Below are positions 18,711 through 27,818 of a stretch of DNA of 64,000 bases, one piece after another. This DNA is from a bacterium (lineage in GTDB: Bacteria > Chloroflexota > Anaerolineae > Caldilineales > Caldilineaceae): contig WGMT01000068.1 in assembly GCA_016124945.1 (NCBI GenBank), positions 1 through 64,000 of the forward strand, written 5' to 3'. The stretch's first letter is position 1. Each line of letters opens with the position of its first letter. The notes below the pieces were generated by a model. That model ran no database searches, was not told the DNA's origin, and saw only the letters and a program-made list of their open reading frames with translations. The translations under genes and the position numbers were made by a program.

Positions 18711-20909
18711 GTGACACAGTACGCGACTTCGCTAGATCATATCTTCGCCGAACTAGAGTGCGTGGATCTGCTGATCCACCTAGCAGTCGAGCGGGCGCGC
18801 TGCCTCGATCTGCGCGATGAAGAATTCCACGGCTTCTACATCCCAGAAGAAGAAGTCGATGTGCTGCTTGCCTCGCCCGTGGGGCTGCCGGAATGGGCCA
18901 CGGAGTCTCATCCCCTGCTCGATGAAGAGATCAATACTGCGCTGACTCAACTGAGATCCAGCATTGCACAGCGGACGGAAGAAAGCCACCGGCAGGGTGA
19001 GACGCTGCGTCTGCACAGGCTGTGTCGTCTCTATCAGCTTTCGCCGCTTGAGGTCGATATTCTGTTGCTCTGTTTGGCACCTGAATTGGATCTGCGCTAC
19101 GAGCGTCTCTACGGCTACCTCCACGACGACATCACACGCAAACGCCCGTCCGTTGATCTTGCGCTGAATCTGCTCAGCCCTACCATCGCCGCCAAAGTGA
19201 TGGGACGTCGCCACTTTGTCCCCTCAGCCCCACTCTTTCGTCATTCGCTACTCCGGCTTGTAGACGATCCCACCCAGCCGCAAGCGCCGCTGCTACGCAG
19301 GTTCCTCGTGGTAGAGCCGCGGATCGTGGACTATCTTCTCGACGGCGATGAAACTGATCCTCGGCTGGCGCCATACGTACACCTGCGCGAATCAGCACAG
19401 ACCCAAGCAGCACCCATTGACGAAGATACACAGCAAAGCCTGTGGAAGCTGTCACAACGCAGCCTGGAGCGGGCCGAGGCGCTTTTCTTGTGCATGCAGG
19501 GGACATACGGAGTCGGGCGGCGGGCCACAGCACAGGCACTCACCGCCGCGCTGGGCCTGAAACTGCTTGTCGTCGACGGCGAGACGCTTCTCGACGCACA
19601 GAATCTTCCCTTCGATCTTGCCCTACGCCTGCTCACACGTGAAGCACGGCTGCAAAACGCCCTGATCTACTGGGACAGTTTCGGCCTGCTCCTGACCGAC
19701 GAACGTCGCGCCTGGCGCGATCTGCTGCTCGATGAACTGGCGACATTGCCGCAGCCCACCTTCTTCGCCGCAGACAAAGCGTGGGCACCCACAGCCGATC
19801 TGGCGGTTCCATTTATTACCGTCCCCTTCCGGCGCCCGGACTATCCACAGCGTGTGCGTCTATGGAGCCAGTTCCTCTCCTGCGGCAACGACACAACCGA
19901 CGCAGACGTGGCCGAATTGGCAGGCCGTTTCCGCTTCAGCACAGGACAGATCCACGATGCAGTAGCCACTGCCCACAATGTAGCCCAATGGCGCGACCCA
20001 GACACGCCGCAGTTGACAATGGACGATCTGCGCCGTGGCTGTCGCCTGCAATCCAACCCCAAACTGGCGGAACTGGCGGCCAAGATCGAGCCCCACTACA
20101 CCTGGGACGATATCGTGCTGCCCGCCGACCGCATGGCCCAACTGCGCGAGATCGTCCACCATGTCACCTACCGCGGGCTGGTCTACGACACGTGGGGCTT
20201 TGACGGCAAACTGGCAATGGGCAAAGGGCTGAACGTCCTCTTTGCAGGGCCTTCGGGGACAGGCAAGACCATGGCCGCCGATATCATGGCCGGCGAGCTG
20301 AGCCTGGATCTCTACAAAATCGACCTGGCCTCGGTGGTGAGCAAATACATCGGCGAGACGGAGAAAAATCTGGCGCGCATTTTTGCTGAAGCGGAGACCA
20401 GCAACGCCATCCTCTTCTTCGACGAGGCCGACGCCCTCTTCGGCAAACGCAGCGAAGTACGTGACTCCCACGACCGCTATGCGAATATCGAGATCAGCTA
20501 CCTGCTCCAGCGCATGGAAACCTACAAAGGCATGACGATCCTCGCCACCAACCTGCAAAAGAACCTGGACGAAGCCTTCGCACGACGCATGCACTTCACT
20601 GTAGAGTTTCCCTTCCCCGGCGAGGCCAACCGGCGGCGCATCTGGGCCCAAATTTGGCCCGACGCCATGCCACGCAGCCCCGTCCTCGATCTCGATTTCA
20701 TGGCACAACACTTCGATCTGACCGGCGGCGCCATCCGCAACATTGCACTCTCCGCCGCCTTCCTTGCCGCCGACGACGGCGACACCGTGCAGATGCGTCA
20801 CCTGCTGCACGCCACCCAGCGCGAGTACCAGAAGATGGGCAAAGTCGTGATCGACGGCGAATTCGATGCCTACATTCACGAGGTGCATCATGCGCGACCT
20901 ACAGTTTGA
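18711..20909 (+). CDS. Contractile injection system AAA+ ATPase (Afp15/Pvc15-like)
   Basis: The 732-aa protein starts at GTG 18711 after GGAAAGGGG. Residues 1-240 are a helical N-terminal region. Residues about 255-400 form a decayed AAA domain (GTYGVGRRAT without a proper Walker A; ALIYWDSFG lacking the Walker B Glu). Residues about 465-700 are the active AAA+ module: Walker A GPSGTGKT, Walker B ILFFDEADALFG, sensor ILATN, Arg finger region FARR. This is the arrangement of eCIS ATPases, thought to assist assembly or cargo handling. It is the first gene of the operon and overlaps the next gene by 20 bases. Confidence 0.88.
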   Translation: MTQYATSLDHIFAELECVDLLIHLAVERARCLDLRDEEFHGFYIPEEEVDVLLASPVGLPEWATESHPLLDEEINTALTQLRSSIAQRTEESHRQGETLRLHRLCRLYQLSPLEVDILLLCLAPELDLRYERLYGYLHDDITRKRPSVDLALNLLSPTIAAKVMGRRHFVPSAPLFRHSLLRLVDDPTQPQAPLLRRFLVVEPRIVDYLLDGDETDPRLAPYVHLRESAQTQAAPIDEDTQQSLWKLSQRSLERAEALFLCMQGTYGVGRRATAQALTAALGLKLLVVDGETLLDAQNLPFDLALRLLTREARLQNALIYWDSFGLLLTDERRAWRDLLLDELATLPQPTFFAADKAWAPTADLAVPFITVPFRRPDYPQRVRLWSQFLSCGNDTTDADVAELAGRFRFSTGQIHDAVATAHNVAQWRDPDTPQLTMDDLRRGCRLQSNPKLAELAAKIEPHYTWDDIVLPADRMAQLREIVHHVTYRGLVYDTWGFDGKLAMGKGLNVLFAGPSGTGKTMAADIMAGELSLDLYKIDLASVVSKYIGETEKNLARIFAEAETSNAILFFDEADALFGKRSEVRDSHDRYANIEISYLLQRMETYKGMTILATNLQKNLDEAFARRMHFTVEFPFPGEANRRRIWAQIWPDAMPRSPVLDLDFMAQHFDLTGGAIRNIALSAAFLAADDGDTVQMRHLLHATQREYQKMGKVVIDGEFDAYIHEVHHARPTV

Positions 20910-23142
20910 GCAAGGACGCCTACCTATCACAAAGTTGAACCGACAGTCGGTACGCGCTCAAAGCGAAGACAGCGACGACGAAGAGATCCACGCCCAACAG
21001 GACACCGCACAGCCTGCGTCGGCGTGGATGCACCTGCAACGCGCTCACGGCAATCGCTTCGTGCAGCGCGTGGTCGATCTCATGCGCAGCGAGGGCAGCG
21101 AAGGCGACGTTGGCCCCGAGATCGAGCGCGCGATCCACGGCGCACGCGGCGGTGGTCATGCACTGGATAGCAGCGTCCGCGCGCGGATGGAGCCGACATT
21201 CAAGGCTGATTTCGGCGGCGTGCGCGTCCACACCGATAGCCGCGCCGACGCGCTCAACCGGTCCTTGCGCGCACGGGCCTTCACCACCGGCCAGGACATC
21301 TTCTTCAAGCAGGGTGAATACAGCCCTGGCAGTTCCTCGGGCCGCCAACTCCTGGCCCACGAACTCACCCACGTCGTGCAGCAGAACGGCAGCGGTGTGC
21401 AGACAAAGCTCACCCTAGGCCGTCCTGGCGATAAGTACGAACAAGAAGCCGACAGCATGGCGCAGGCCGTGTTGCAGAAAGAGCAGCAGGGTCTTCAGCG
21501 GCAGGTTGAGGAGGAGGAGGAAGAACCGGTTCAGGCCAAGGTGGAACACGGACGCGTACAAAAGCAGATGTATGATGAAGGGTTCGTCCATCCAACTCTA
21601 GTGCAGTGTCAGGAAGCGGGCGGCAGTTCGTTGTCAGTTCCAGCGAGATGGGAAGAGACGCCTGAACAAAAAGCGTTTCTAGAACGTGTACTCAAAGCTC
21701 ACATAGAAACCAAAACAAAAAGTGGACGCAAAGCACTGCCAGACCTCAGTAATGATGAATTAGGAACTGTCTCTGGAACAAACGTTCACATGAGACGCGA
21801 CGCAGCCGAGACAGCAGGGAGGTTAATTGCAGATGCAAACCAAGCTTTAAATGCAGCTCAAAACGCTAGTGATGTAGACGCAAAAAAAACCAAGCAAATT
21901 TCGGCCATTAGTGGGTATCGAGCCAAACCTCACCAAGAAAACCTTTGGAGAAGTTACTTTACGCTGGGAAAAAATGAATACTATAACAACACCGCAAAAG
22001 CACGAGCTAACCTCCCTGGAGGAGAACACGGGGACGCTGCGGTCACGTATATGGTTAAGTACATCTCTCCCAAGATTGCACCACCGGGATTTAGCAAACA
22101 TCAAGCTGGGCTTGCCATCGATTTCAAACAAGTTAGGACAAAAGGAAACACCATTTCCAACTCAACGAACGCCACTGAAGTGAAGCGATGGCAGGCCACT
22201 TGGTTCTTCAAATGGTTGCAAGACAATGCTGGAACCTATGGTTTTGTGGAATACCAGGTAGAGCCATGGCATTGGATATATCAGAACAAAGGAGGGCCAT
22301 CCAAGGGTTCCGCTCCAGTTCAAACGTCATCTGCTCTGCAAACATCACCAACCCAAGGCAGAGCCGATACATCTCAAGATTGGCTGAAACGTGCGGTAGA
22401 GCGGAACTCGACCCTGGCTTCCAAGATAGGATGGATTTCACGATTTGACGAAATCGTCAATTACTTCCAAACACAGAATTTTCTGCCACCACAACAAACG
22501 CCAAACCAGGAGGTATTTGCGCAGGCTGTCAAGCAGTACCAGAGTGCGCAAAGGATAACGGATGACGGGATTCTTGGCCCGACCACATGGAAACACATTC
22601 GGGCAGAACTCCCGGCTGCGAGGAACAATCCAAACAGTTCAAAGGGCGGTGCTGCCCCCTGGATCGTCGTGGCGCGGGGCGAACTTGGGACCAAAGAATT
22701 CGCCGGAGACAAGCACAATCCACGAGTTATCGAGTACCTGAAAACAACTGGTAGCTGGTGGTCAACGGATGAAACGCCATGGTGTTCGGGCTTCGTGAAC
22801 TGGGTAATGCAACAAGCAGGATACACAGGTACGAACAGCGCCAAAGCTATTTCTTGGTTGACCTGGGGCAAAAAGGTAAGTGAACCGGTTCTTGGGGCGA
22901 TTGGTGTCATTTCATATGGAGGTGGTAAAGGCCACGTCGGTTTTGTCGTCGGCACTCAGGGCAAGAATGTACTTCTTCTAGGTGGAAACCAAAGTAATCA
23001 GGTTTCTATCAACAGGACACCGGTTAGCAAGTTCAGTGCATTTGTTGTTCCCCAGGACTATGAAGCGCAGAGCGCAGCGCCCACCGTGGAAGGCTCCGAA
23101 AAAGGAGTACATCAAGACTTGAGCTACGAAAGCACTCGATAA
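20890..23142 (+). CDS. DUF4157 eCIS-core protein fused to VanY, peptidoglycan-binding and CHAP modules
   Basis: ATG 20890 gives 750 aa and overlaps the ATPase gene. Residues about 75-170 are the DUF4157 eCIS core domain (ADFGGVRVHTD, HELTH at 157-161). An acidic, Gln-rich hinge (EEEEEP) follows. Then come a VanY-type D,D-carboxypeptidase (about 325-465; SKHQAGLAIDF with His about 404, EPWHW), a PG_binding_1 domain (about 510-565; ITDDGILGPTTW) and a TIGR02594/CHAP-like amidase (about 580-730; PWCSGF, Cys about 632, GHVGFV His). DUF4157 proteins are a hallmark of eCIS loci and often head toxins. The C-terminal 490 residues would cut peptide stems and cross-links of peptidoglycan. From about 21640 the DNA is visibly A/T-richer than its neighbours, which suggests cargo exchange by transfer. 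Confidence 0.85.
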   Translation: MRDLQFEQGRLPITKLNRQSVRAQSEDSDDEEIHAQQDTAQPASAWMHLQRAHGNRFVQRVVDLMRSEGSEGDVGPEIERAIHGARGGGHALDSSVRARMEPTFKADFGGVRVHTDSRADALNRSLRARAFTTGQDIFFKQGEYSPGSSSGRQLLAHELTHVVQQNGSGVQTKLTLGRPGDKYEQEADSMAQAVLQKEQQGLQRQVEEEEEEPVQAKVEHGRVQKQMYDEGFVHPTLVQCQEAGGSSLSVPARWEETPEQKAFLERVLKAHIETKTKSGRKALPDLSNDELGTVSGTNVHMRRDAAETAGRLIADANQALNAAQNASDVDAKKTKQISAISGYRAKPHQENLWRSYFTLGKNEYYNNTAKARANLPGGEHGDAAVTYMVKYISPKIAPPGFSKHQAGLAIDFKQVRTKGNTISNSTNATEVKRWQATWFFKWLQDNAGTYGFVEYQVEPWHWIYQNKGGPSKGSAPVQTSSALQTSPTQGRADTSQDWLKRAVERNSTLASKIGWISRFDEIVNYFQTQNFLPPQQTPNQEVFAQAVKQYQSAQRITDDGILGPTTWKHIRAELPAARNNPNSSKGGAAPWIVVARGELGTKEFAGDKHNPRVIEYLKTTGSWWSTDETPWCSGFVNWVMQQAGYTGTNSAKAISWLTWGKKVSEPVLGAIGVISYGGGKGHVGFVVGTQGKNVLLLGGNQSNQVSINRTPVSKFSAFVVPQDYEAQSAAPTVEGSEKGVHQDLSYESTR

Positions 23143-23205
23143 GCGCTTTCCATTTCACGATCAACATCTGCTTTTGAACCTGAGACAAATACCAACTGAA
23201 AGACA

Positions 23206-23835
23206 ATGGACTCTAGCAAAGTATCAATACCGCCTCATATCCACCAATCCATCGCCCAAGGACTCCTCTACACCCACACGCGCCTGAACGCCAACCAGCG
23301 TAAGACTCTGGACGCTGCGGCCTTTCTCTACGCGTTGATCGAGATCCTGGAGGAGCGCGGCATCCTCACCATCGAGGAATTGGACGAGCGCAAGCACGTC
23401 GTGGCCGAACGGCTGGCCGAGCAGTTGCGCCGCGAAGGATTGGGGACGATGCTGCTCGATCCCGAAACCGACAAGTACAGCTTCGAGCAGAGCGCCGAAA
23501 TCGACTGCGCCGAGCGCCTGCATCTGTGCAAAGCAAGCTGTTGCCGCCTCTCGTTCGCCCTCTCGAAACAGGACGTGCGCGAGGGGATCGTCCACTGGGC
23601 GCTAGGACGGCCCTACATGATCGACCAGGACGAAGACGGCTACTGCACACATATGAACCGCAACTGCCTGCACTGCTCCATCTATGAACACCGGCCTGTC
23701 CCCTGTCGCGGCTACGACTGCCGCCAGGACAAACGCATCTGGCTCGACTACGAACAGAAGATACCCAATCCCGCACTAGCCGAGGACGGCTGGCCCACCT
23801 GCCTCACCGCCGCCGTTGTCGAGGAGACACCATGA
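23206..23835 (+). CDS. YkgJ-type cysteine-cluster protein
   Basis: The 209-aa protein has about ten Cys residues in the YkgJ pattern (DCAERLHLCKASCCRL, YCTHMNRNCLHCSIYEHRP, PCRGYDCRQD), expected to bind zinc or an iron-sulphur centre. Residues 1-90 are helical, with a DEL-rich segment. The gene starts 63 bases after the DUF4157 gene with only a weak ribosome site (GAAAGA) and overlaps the next gene by ATGA, so it belongs to the injection-system operon. Its role there is unknown; metal chelation or redox sensing is a guess. Confidence 0.72.
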   Translation: MDSSKVSIPPHIHQSIAQGLLYTHTRLNANQRKTLDAAAFLYALIEILEERGILTIEELDERKHVVAERLAEQLRREGLGTMLLDPETDKYSFEQSAEIDCAERLHLCKASCCRLSFALSKQDVREGIVHWALGRPYMIDQDEDGYCTHMNRNCLHCSIYEHRPVPCRGYDCRQDKRIWLDYEQKIPNPALAEDGWPTCLTAAVVEETP

Positions 23836-24386
23836 TCGGCTTCGTAGACGAAACACTCAAAAATCTGCTGGCCCGCGAACTGACCCAGATCGAGGATCAC
23901 GTCTACTTCGACGCGCCGGATCGCGACTTCAAGCCATCTCTGCCCGCCGTGGATCTCTTCCTCTACGACGTGCGCGAGAACCTGGATCTGCGCAGCAACG
24001 AATGGCAGGTAGAGCGCACCGGCACCCAGGCAACCCAACAGATGTCCCCCGCGCGCGTGGACTGCTCCTACCTGCTCACCGCCTGGGCCGGCGACATTCG
24101 CAGCGAACACATCCTGCTCGGCGAAGTTATGCGCGTGCTACTGCGTTACCCATCCTTGCCCAAAGAACTCCTGGCCGACAGGCTACAAGATCAAGATCTA
24201 CCGCTGCCCACCGCCGTCCTTCAACCGGGGCGGCTCCAGAGCGTAGGCGAATTCTGGCAGGCGCTAGACGGCAAACCCAAAGCCGCATTGAACTACACCG
24301 TCACCATTGCCGTGCGCCCACAACCCATAGACACCGCACCACTCGTCGTAGAAAGCAAGGCCGATCTCAACCCAACAGCAACCTAA
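23832..24386 (+). CDS. Pvc16_N/DUF4255 tail-terminator protein
   Basis: The 184-aa protein opens MIGFVDETLKNLLARE and contains LPAVDLFLYDVRENLDLR, CSYLLTAWAG and EHILLGEVMRVLL, the marks of the DUF4255 (Pvc16/Afp16 N-terminal) family. These proteins cap and terminate the tube and sheath of contractile injection particles. Start and upstream stop overlap as ATGA, so translation is coupled to the cysteine-cluster protein. Confidence 0.88.
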   Translation: MIGFVDETLKNLLARELTQIEDHVYFDAPDRDFKPSLPAVDLFLYDVRENLDLRSNEWQVERTGTQATQQMSPARVDCSYLLTAWAGDIRSEHILLGEVMRVLLRYPSLPKELLADRLQDQDLPLPTAVLQPGRLQSVGEFWQALDGKPKAALNYTVTIAVRPQPIDTAPLVVESKADLNPTAT

Positions 24387-24389
24387 GTG

Positions 24390-24467
24390 GCTGGTGATTG
24401 GTGATAAGTGATTGGGCCAGAGGCGCTCTCTGCCCCAGTCCCCAGTCCCTAGTCCCCCATTCCCAAC
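24390..24467. repeat. Heptanucleotide repeats in operon spacer
   Basis: Units GCTGGTG/ATTGGTG/ATAAGTG/ATTGGGC occupy 24390-24417, and CCCCAGT/CCCCAGT/CCCTAGT/CCCCCAT occupy 24433-24460. The second group is close to the STRR1 heptamer CCCCA(A/G)T of filamentous cyanobacteria (from memory of that family). The array fills the gap before the next gene. Confidence 0.7.
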
Positions 24468-24478
24468 CCGAGCATCTC

Positions 24479-25417
24479 ATGGACAGCCCAACCGCCATCC
24501 GGCACGTCGTCAATCTGGCCGGGGTCGTCCTAGAAGCGGAAGACCCCACCACAACCAATGGCAGTCAGACGCAACCTCGGCCCAAACCGCAACGTTTGGC
24601 CGGCGCGCTGGTGCGCATTGTCACCGCTACCGCACCGCCTGCCTTCCAGGTTCACATACAGAAATGGCTCGACGGCCTCTACACAGACTCGTTCAGCGGC
24701 GCCATTGACCTCGCCGTCAAGCAACTCGACCAGGAAAGCGCCCCCCCACACTTTCTGCGTGAATTGTTTCAGGCGCAGGGGAAAACCCTTTCGGCGGGGG
24801 CTTCGCTGCATGTTTTGGAACAGGGCAACACCTGGCAGGTGATCGACTCGGGCCAGATCTACCTGATCTGGCGTCTGCTCGACAGGCTTTTCGTCTACTT
24901 CAACGCCCGCCGCCCTGGGTTCCTCTTTACAGCGCTTTCCGCGCGGCCTGATCAGACGCGGACACAGACCGACGGCGTCTTCTATTTTCTCGATCTGCCG
25001 CCCGTTGACACAGGCAGCACCTACCAGCTCCGCGCCGGGCTGCCACAGTTGGGTACACGCTACGCCACCCACACCACACGACCCATCGACCTACACTCCA
25101 ACCCCAGTCACCAACCGGTGCAGACAGCGTGGGCGGCCATCGAACTGCAACCCACCCGAATCTGCGGCGCGGTGACCTGCCCAAACGATGCCGGCGATCA
25201 GATCCCGATCCCAGGCGCGCGTGTCCGCCTGCGTGGCGGCGAAAACCACACCTACACCCGCAGCAATGGACGTTTCAACCTTGGCACCGAAGCCGGTCGT
25301 TTCGAATTGACCGTCCATGCAAACAAATTCCATCCCTTTTCACAGCCCGTCGAACTCAGCAACGGGCAAACCAAAATCGTGGACGTGATCTTGCAGCGCG
25401 AGAAAAAGTCGCCTTGA
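24479..25417 (+). CDS. eCIS-associated protein with C-terminal carboxypeptidase-regulatory-like domain
   Basis: ATG 24479 (312 aa) is chosen because the upstream extension is only repeat sequence; the ribosome site is weak. Residues 1-130 hold a mixed domain (HVVNLAGVVLEAEDP, RIVTATAPPAFQV). Residues 130-215 include YFNARRPGFLFTALSARPDQ and a beta module GVFYFLDLPPVDTGSTYQLR. Residues 225-305 form a second, typical carboxypeptidase-regulatory-like Ig fold (ICGAVTCPNDAG, PGARVRLRGGENHTYTRSNG). Such proteins follow DUF4255 genes in many eCIS loci. They are probably structural parts of the particle end or exterior. Confidence 0.6.
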   Translation: MDSPTAIRHVVNLAGVVLEAEDPTTTNGSQTQPRPKPQRLAGALVRIVTATAPPAFQVHIQKWLDGLYTDSFSGAIDLAVKQLDQESAPPHFLRELFQAQGKTLSAGASLHVLEQGNTWQVIDSGQIYLIWRLLDRLFVYFNARRPGFLFTALSARPDQTRTQTDGVFYFLDLPPVDTGSTYQLRAGLPQLGTRYATHTTRPIDLHSNPSHQPVQTAWAAIELQPTRICGAVTCPNDAGDQIPIPGARVRLRGGENHTYTRSNGRFNLGTEAGRFELTVHANKFHPFSQPVELSNGQTKIVDVILQREKKSP

Positions 25418-25560
25418 GTCTGTCGGCAATGATCGTAGATCGACACTCTTCTTCAACAAAGAATCTATCCGTAAAGTCACAGCATCCCGGCGAAACAGCC
25501 CACTGGTAAGCCGATGTGCTGCTGCACATGATTTGCGGACAATCACAAAGGAGACAGATT

Positions 25561-27747
25561 ATGCCACAGTATCTTTCGCCGGGTGTCTATGTAGAGGAGG
25601 TGCCATCCGCCGTGCAGGGCATTGTCGGCGTCAGCACCAGTACCGCCGGCTTTATTGGCAAGTGTGCTGAGGAGAAGATCGTCGTGCCTCCCGGTCCGGC
25701 TTACCGCGTCAGTGACGAAACCCCTGAGCCAGAAGGCACGCCCAAGACAGAGTTTTGGCTGAAGGCTTTCCCGGTACTCACCAAGCCGGGCACCTACGTG
25801 ATCAAGGTGAACGATAAGCCAGCCACGGGCACAATCAGGAATGTCTTCTCCGAGAGGAAGTCCAAGCTTATCCTAGATACCGAACCGGATACGGGTGCTG
25901 CCGTCAGTGTCGGTTACGACGCGTTTGCCAAGGTAGTGACTGGAGAAGCTGTTGGTAGGCTTATCTCACCAAAAATCGAACAAGTCACAGAGGAGGCAGT
26001 GGCGGAAGGAGACGACAAAACCCTTGAATTTGAATTAGATAGGTTCAACGTGAATACGGATGCACAGGACTGGACAGTCAAGGTTGGTGCGAATGAGATC
26101 GAGTCGCCAAACGTGACGCTGGTCAACGATCCAAGCACACGGAAGTCCAAGATTGTCTTTTCGGAGGACGCCAAACCGGCTCAAGGCAACGCGATCACGG
26201 CGAGCTACAAGGTATTCTTGCCACAGGAATTTCGTCTGGCAGCCTACCCCGTTCAACCACAGGTCAAATGCAAGGCGCTCGGCAATAACGAGCAGGGTAA
26301 GGAGGACAAAGATATCTCAGCGGATGTCCAAGTGATCAACGACTTCCGTAAACGTGCCAGTTCAATTCATATTTATCTGAGTGAGATGACGGATTCGGAT
26401 GGCAACCCGGTAGATTGGAATGGCATACCCATAATGGTCGACTACCTGGCGGCACCACTACAGACTGTCGGACACCAAGAGCGTGCAGGCATAGGTGACG
26501 CATCCAGCAAACGCTTCCGTCTGGCGAACTACCCAATCGACACAGCAGCAGGCATGTACGCAGTGCGCGTGGGCGACTACAGCAAAGCGATACCAATGAC
26601 AGAGAAGGTGAAACTGGTCGACGATGGCCAAGCAGCCTGGGTGGAATTTGACGAACCGCCCGCGCTCAACGCCGAAATCTGGATCGACTATGTGGTGCAG
26701 CCAACCTTCACGCCGCTCAAGAACGAAGTAAAACTCTGCACCAGTTTTTCGGAGTATCGCAAGCACTTCGGCGATTTCTCTACCGATCCGGAGATGAACC
26801 GGCTCACACATGCCGTCTATGGCTTCTTCCACAACGGCGGATCGCGCTGCTACGTGGGCGTCATCGCATCGGATGCCGAGATCGACAAACTGCTGGAAAA
26901 GTTCGCTGCCGTCGACGAGATCGCCATTGTCGCCGCACCGGGCATTACCGACGACGCCATCCGCGACAAGATCGTCTCTCACTGCAAGGTCGCCACACAG
27001 GATCGTTTCGCCATCTTCGACAGCCCCGAGGCGTTGGCCGATGACGACATCACCCTGCTTTCGCCCAGCAACCCCAGCCGCGTCTTGCCCAGCTATTCCG
27101 ACTATGCCGCCTTCTACTTCCCCTGGATCGAGGTCTTTGATCCCGCCGAAAAGACCATGCGCCCCAAAGACAAAGGACGCATCTTCGTGCCGCCCGACGG
27201 CCACCTGGCCGGCATCTACGCCCGCGTCGATAACACCCGCGGCGTCCACAAAGCGCCTGCCAACGAGGTGATCCTGGGTGCGCTGGGGCTGAAGTACAAG
27301 ATCAGCAAGGCCCAGCAAGACGGCCTCAACCCGCAGGGCGTCAACTGCCTGCGCGAGATCAACGGTGCCATCAAGGTCTGGGGCGCACGCACCATCGGCG
27401 GCGACAACAACGGCGAGTGGCGCTACATCAACGTGCGTCGCACCATGCTCTACCTGCGCGAATCCATCGACGAAGGCACCCAGTGGGCCGTCTTCGAGCC
27501 GAATGATCGCAACCTGTGGGCCAAGATCACACGCAACGTCTCGGCCTTCCTCACCACACAGTGGCGGCTAGGCATGCTCTTCGGCGCAACCCCGGCTGAA
27601 GCCTTCTACGTCAAATGCGACGACGAGACCAATCCACCCGAACTGCGCGAGATCGGCCAGGTTGTCACCGAGATCGGCGTCGCCATCGTGCGCCCCGCCG
27701 AATTCGTAATCTTCCGCATCAGCCAGTGGCAGCCGCAGACGGCCTAG
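25561..27747 (+). CDS. Contractile sheath protein 1, with a four-module beta insertion
   Basis: ATG 25561 follows CAAAGGAGACAG (728 aa). The N-terminal sheath handle (YLSPGVYVEEVPS) is residues 1-40. The conserved sheath core resumes at KLCTSFSEYRKHFGDF (about 391) and ends with the tail-sheath C-terminal fold (INVRRTMLYLRESI, PAEAFYVKCDDETN, EFVIFRISQW). Residues about 41-388 are an insertion not found in ordinary 450-500-residue sheaths. It contains about four similar beta modules, at roughly 63-121, 154-218, 222-298 and 317-380, each with a (Y/W)xVxV strand, a (S)K(I/L)VF or AWVEF strand and a final Y/YD strand. The insert should project outward on the particle. Confidence 0.9.
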   Translation: MPQYLSPGVYVEEVPSAVQGIVGVSTSTAGFIGKCAEEKIVVPPGPAYRVSDETPEPEGTPKTEFWLKAFPVLTKPGTYVIKVNDKPATGTIRNVFSERKSKLILDTEPDTGAAVSVGYDAFAKVVTGEAVGRLISPKIEQVTEEAVAEGDDKTLEFELDRFNVNTDAQDWTVKVGANEIESPNVTLVNDPSTRKSKIVFSEDAKPAQGNAITASYKVFLPQEFRLAAYPVQPQVKCKALGNNEQGKEDKDISADVQVINDFRKRASSIHIYLSEMTDSDGNPVDWNGIPIMVDYLAAPLQTVGHQERAGIGDASSKRFRLANYPIDTAAGMYAVRVGDYSKAIPMTEKVKLVDDGQAAWVEFDEPPALNAEIWIDYVVQPTFTPLKNEVKLCTSFSEYRKHFGDFSTDPEMNRLTHAVYGFFHNGGSRCYVGVIASDAEIDKLLEKFAAVDEIAIVAAPGITDDAIRDKIVSHCKVATQDRFAIFDSPEALADDDITLLSPSNPSRVLPSYSDYAAFYFPWIEVFDPAEKTMRPKDKGRIFVPPDGHLAGIYARVDNTRGVHKAPANEVILGALGLKYKISKAQQDGLNPQGVNCLREINGAIKVWGARTIGGDNNGEWRYINVRRTMLYLRESIDEGTQWAVFEPNDRNLWAKITRNVSAFLTTQWRLGMLFGATPAEAFYVKCDDETNPPELREIGQVVTEIGVAIVRPAEFVIFRISQWQPQTA

Positions 27748-27769
27748 CCGCACCGACAAACGACGGCAG

Positions 27770-27818
27770 AGGCAATCACGCAACACGAATCACGGATCAC
27801 GGATCACGGATCACAACC
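27770..27818. repeat. CACGGAT heptamer array running up to a start codon
   Basis: CACGAAT, three CACGGAT and CACAACC occupy 27784-27818 in perfect seven-base register, and ATG 27819 follows immediately. Looser units begin near 27770. No Shine-Dalgarno sequence is present before the start. Confidence 0.8.

Noticed and set aside
19860-20930. Long minus-strand frame (356 codons) opposite the AAA+ ATPase
   Set aside because: It lies entirely antisense to a gene with clear Walker motifs; high GC makes long shadow frames common. Similar antisense frames at 5389-6186, 26458-27318 and 28212-29228 were rejected for the same reason.
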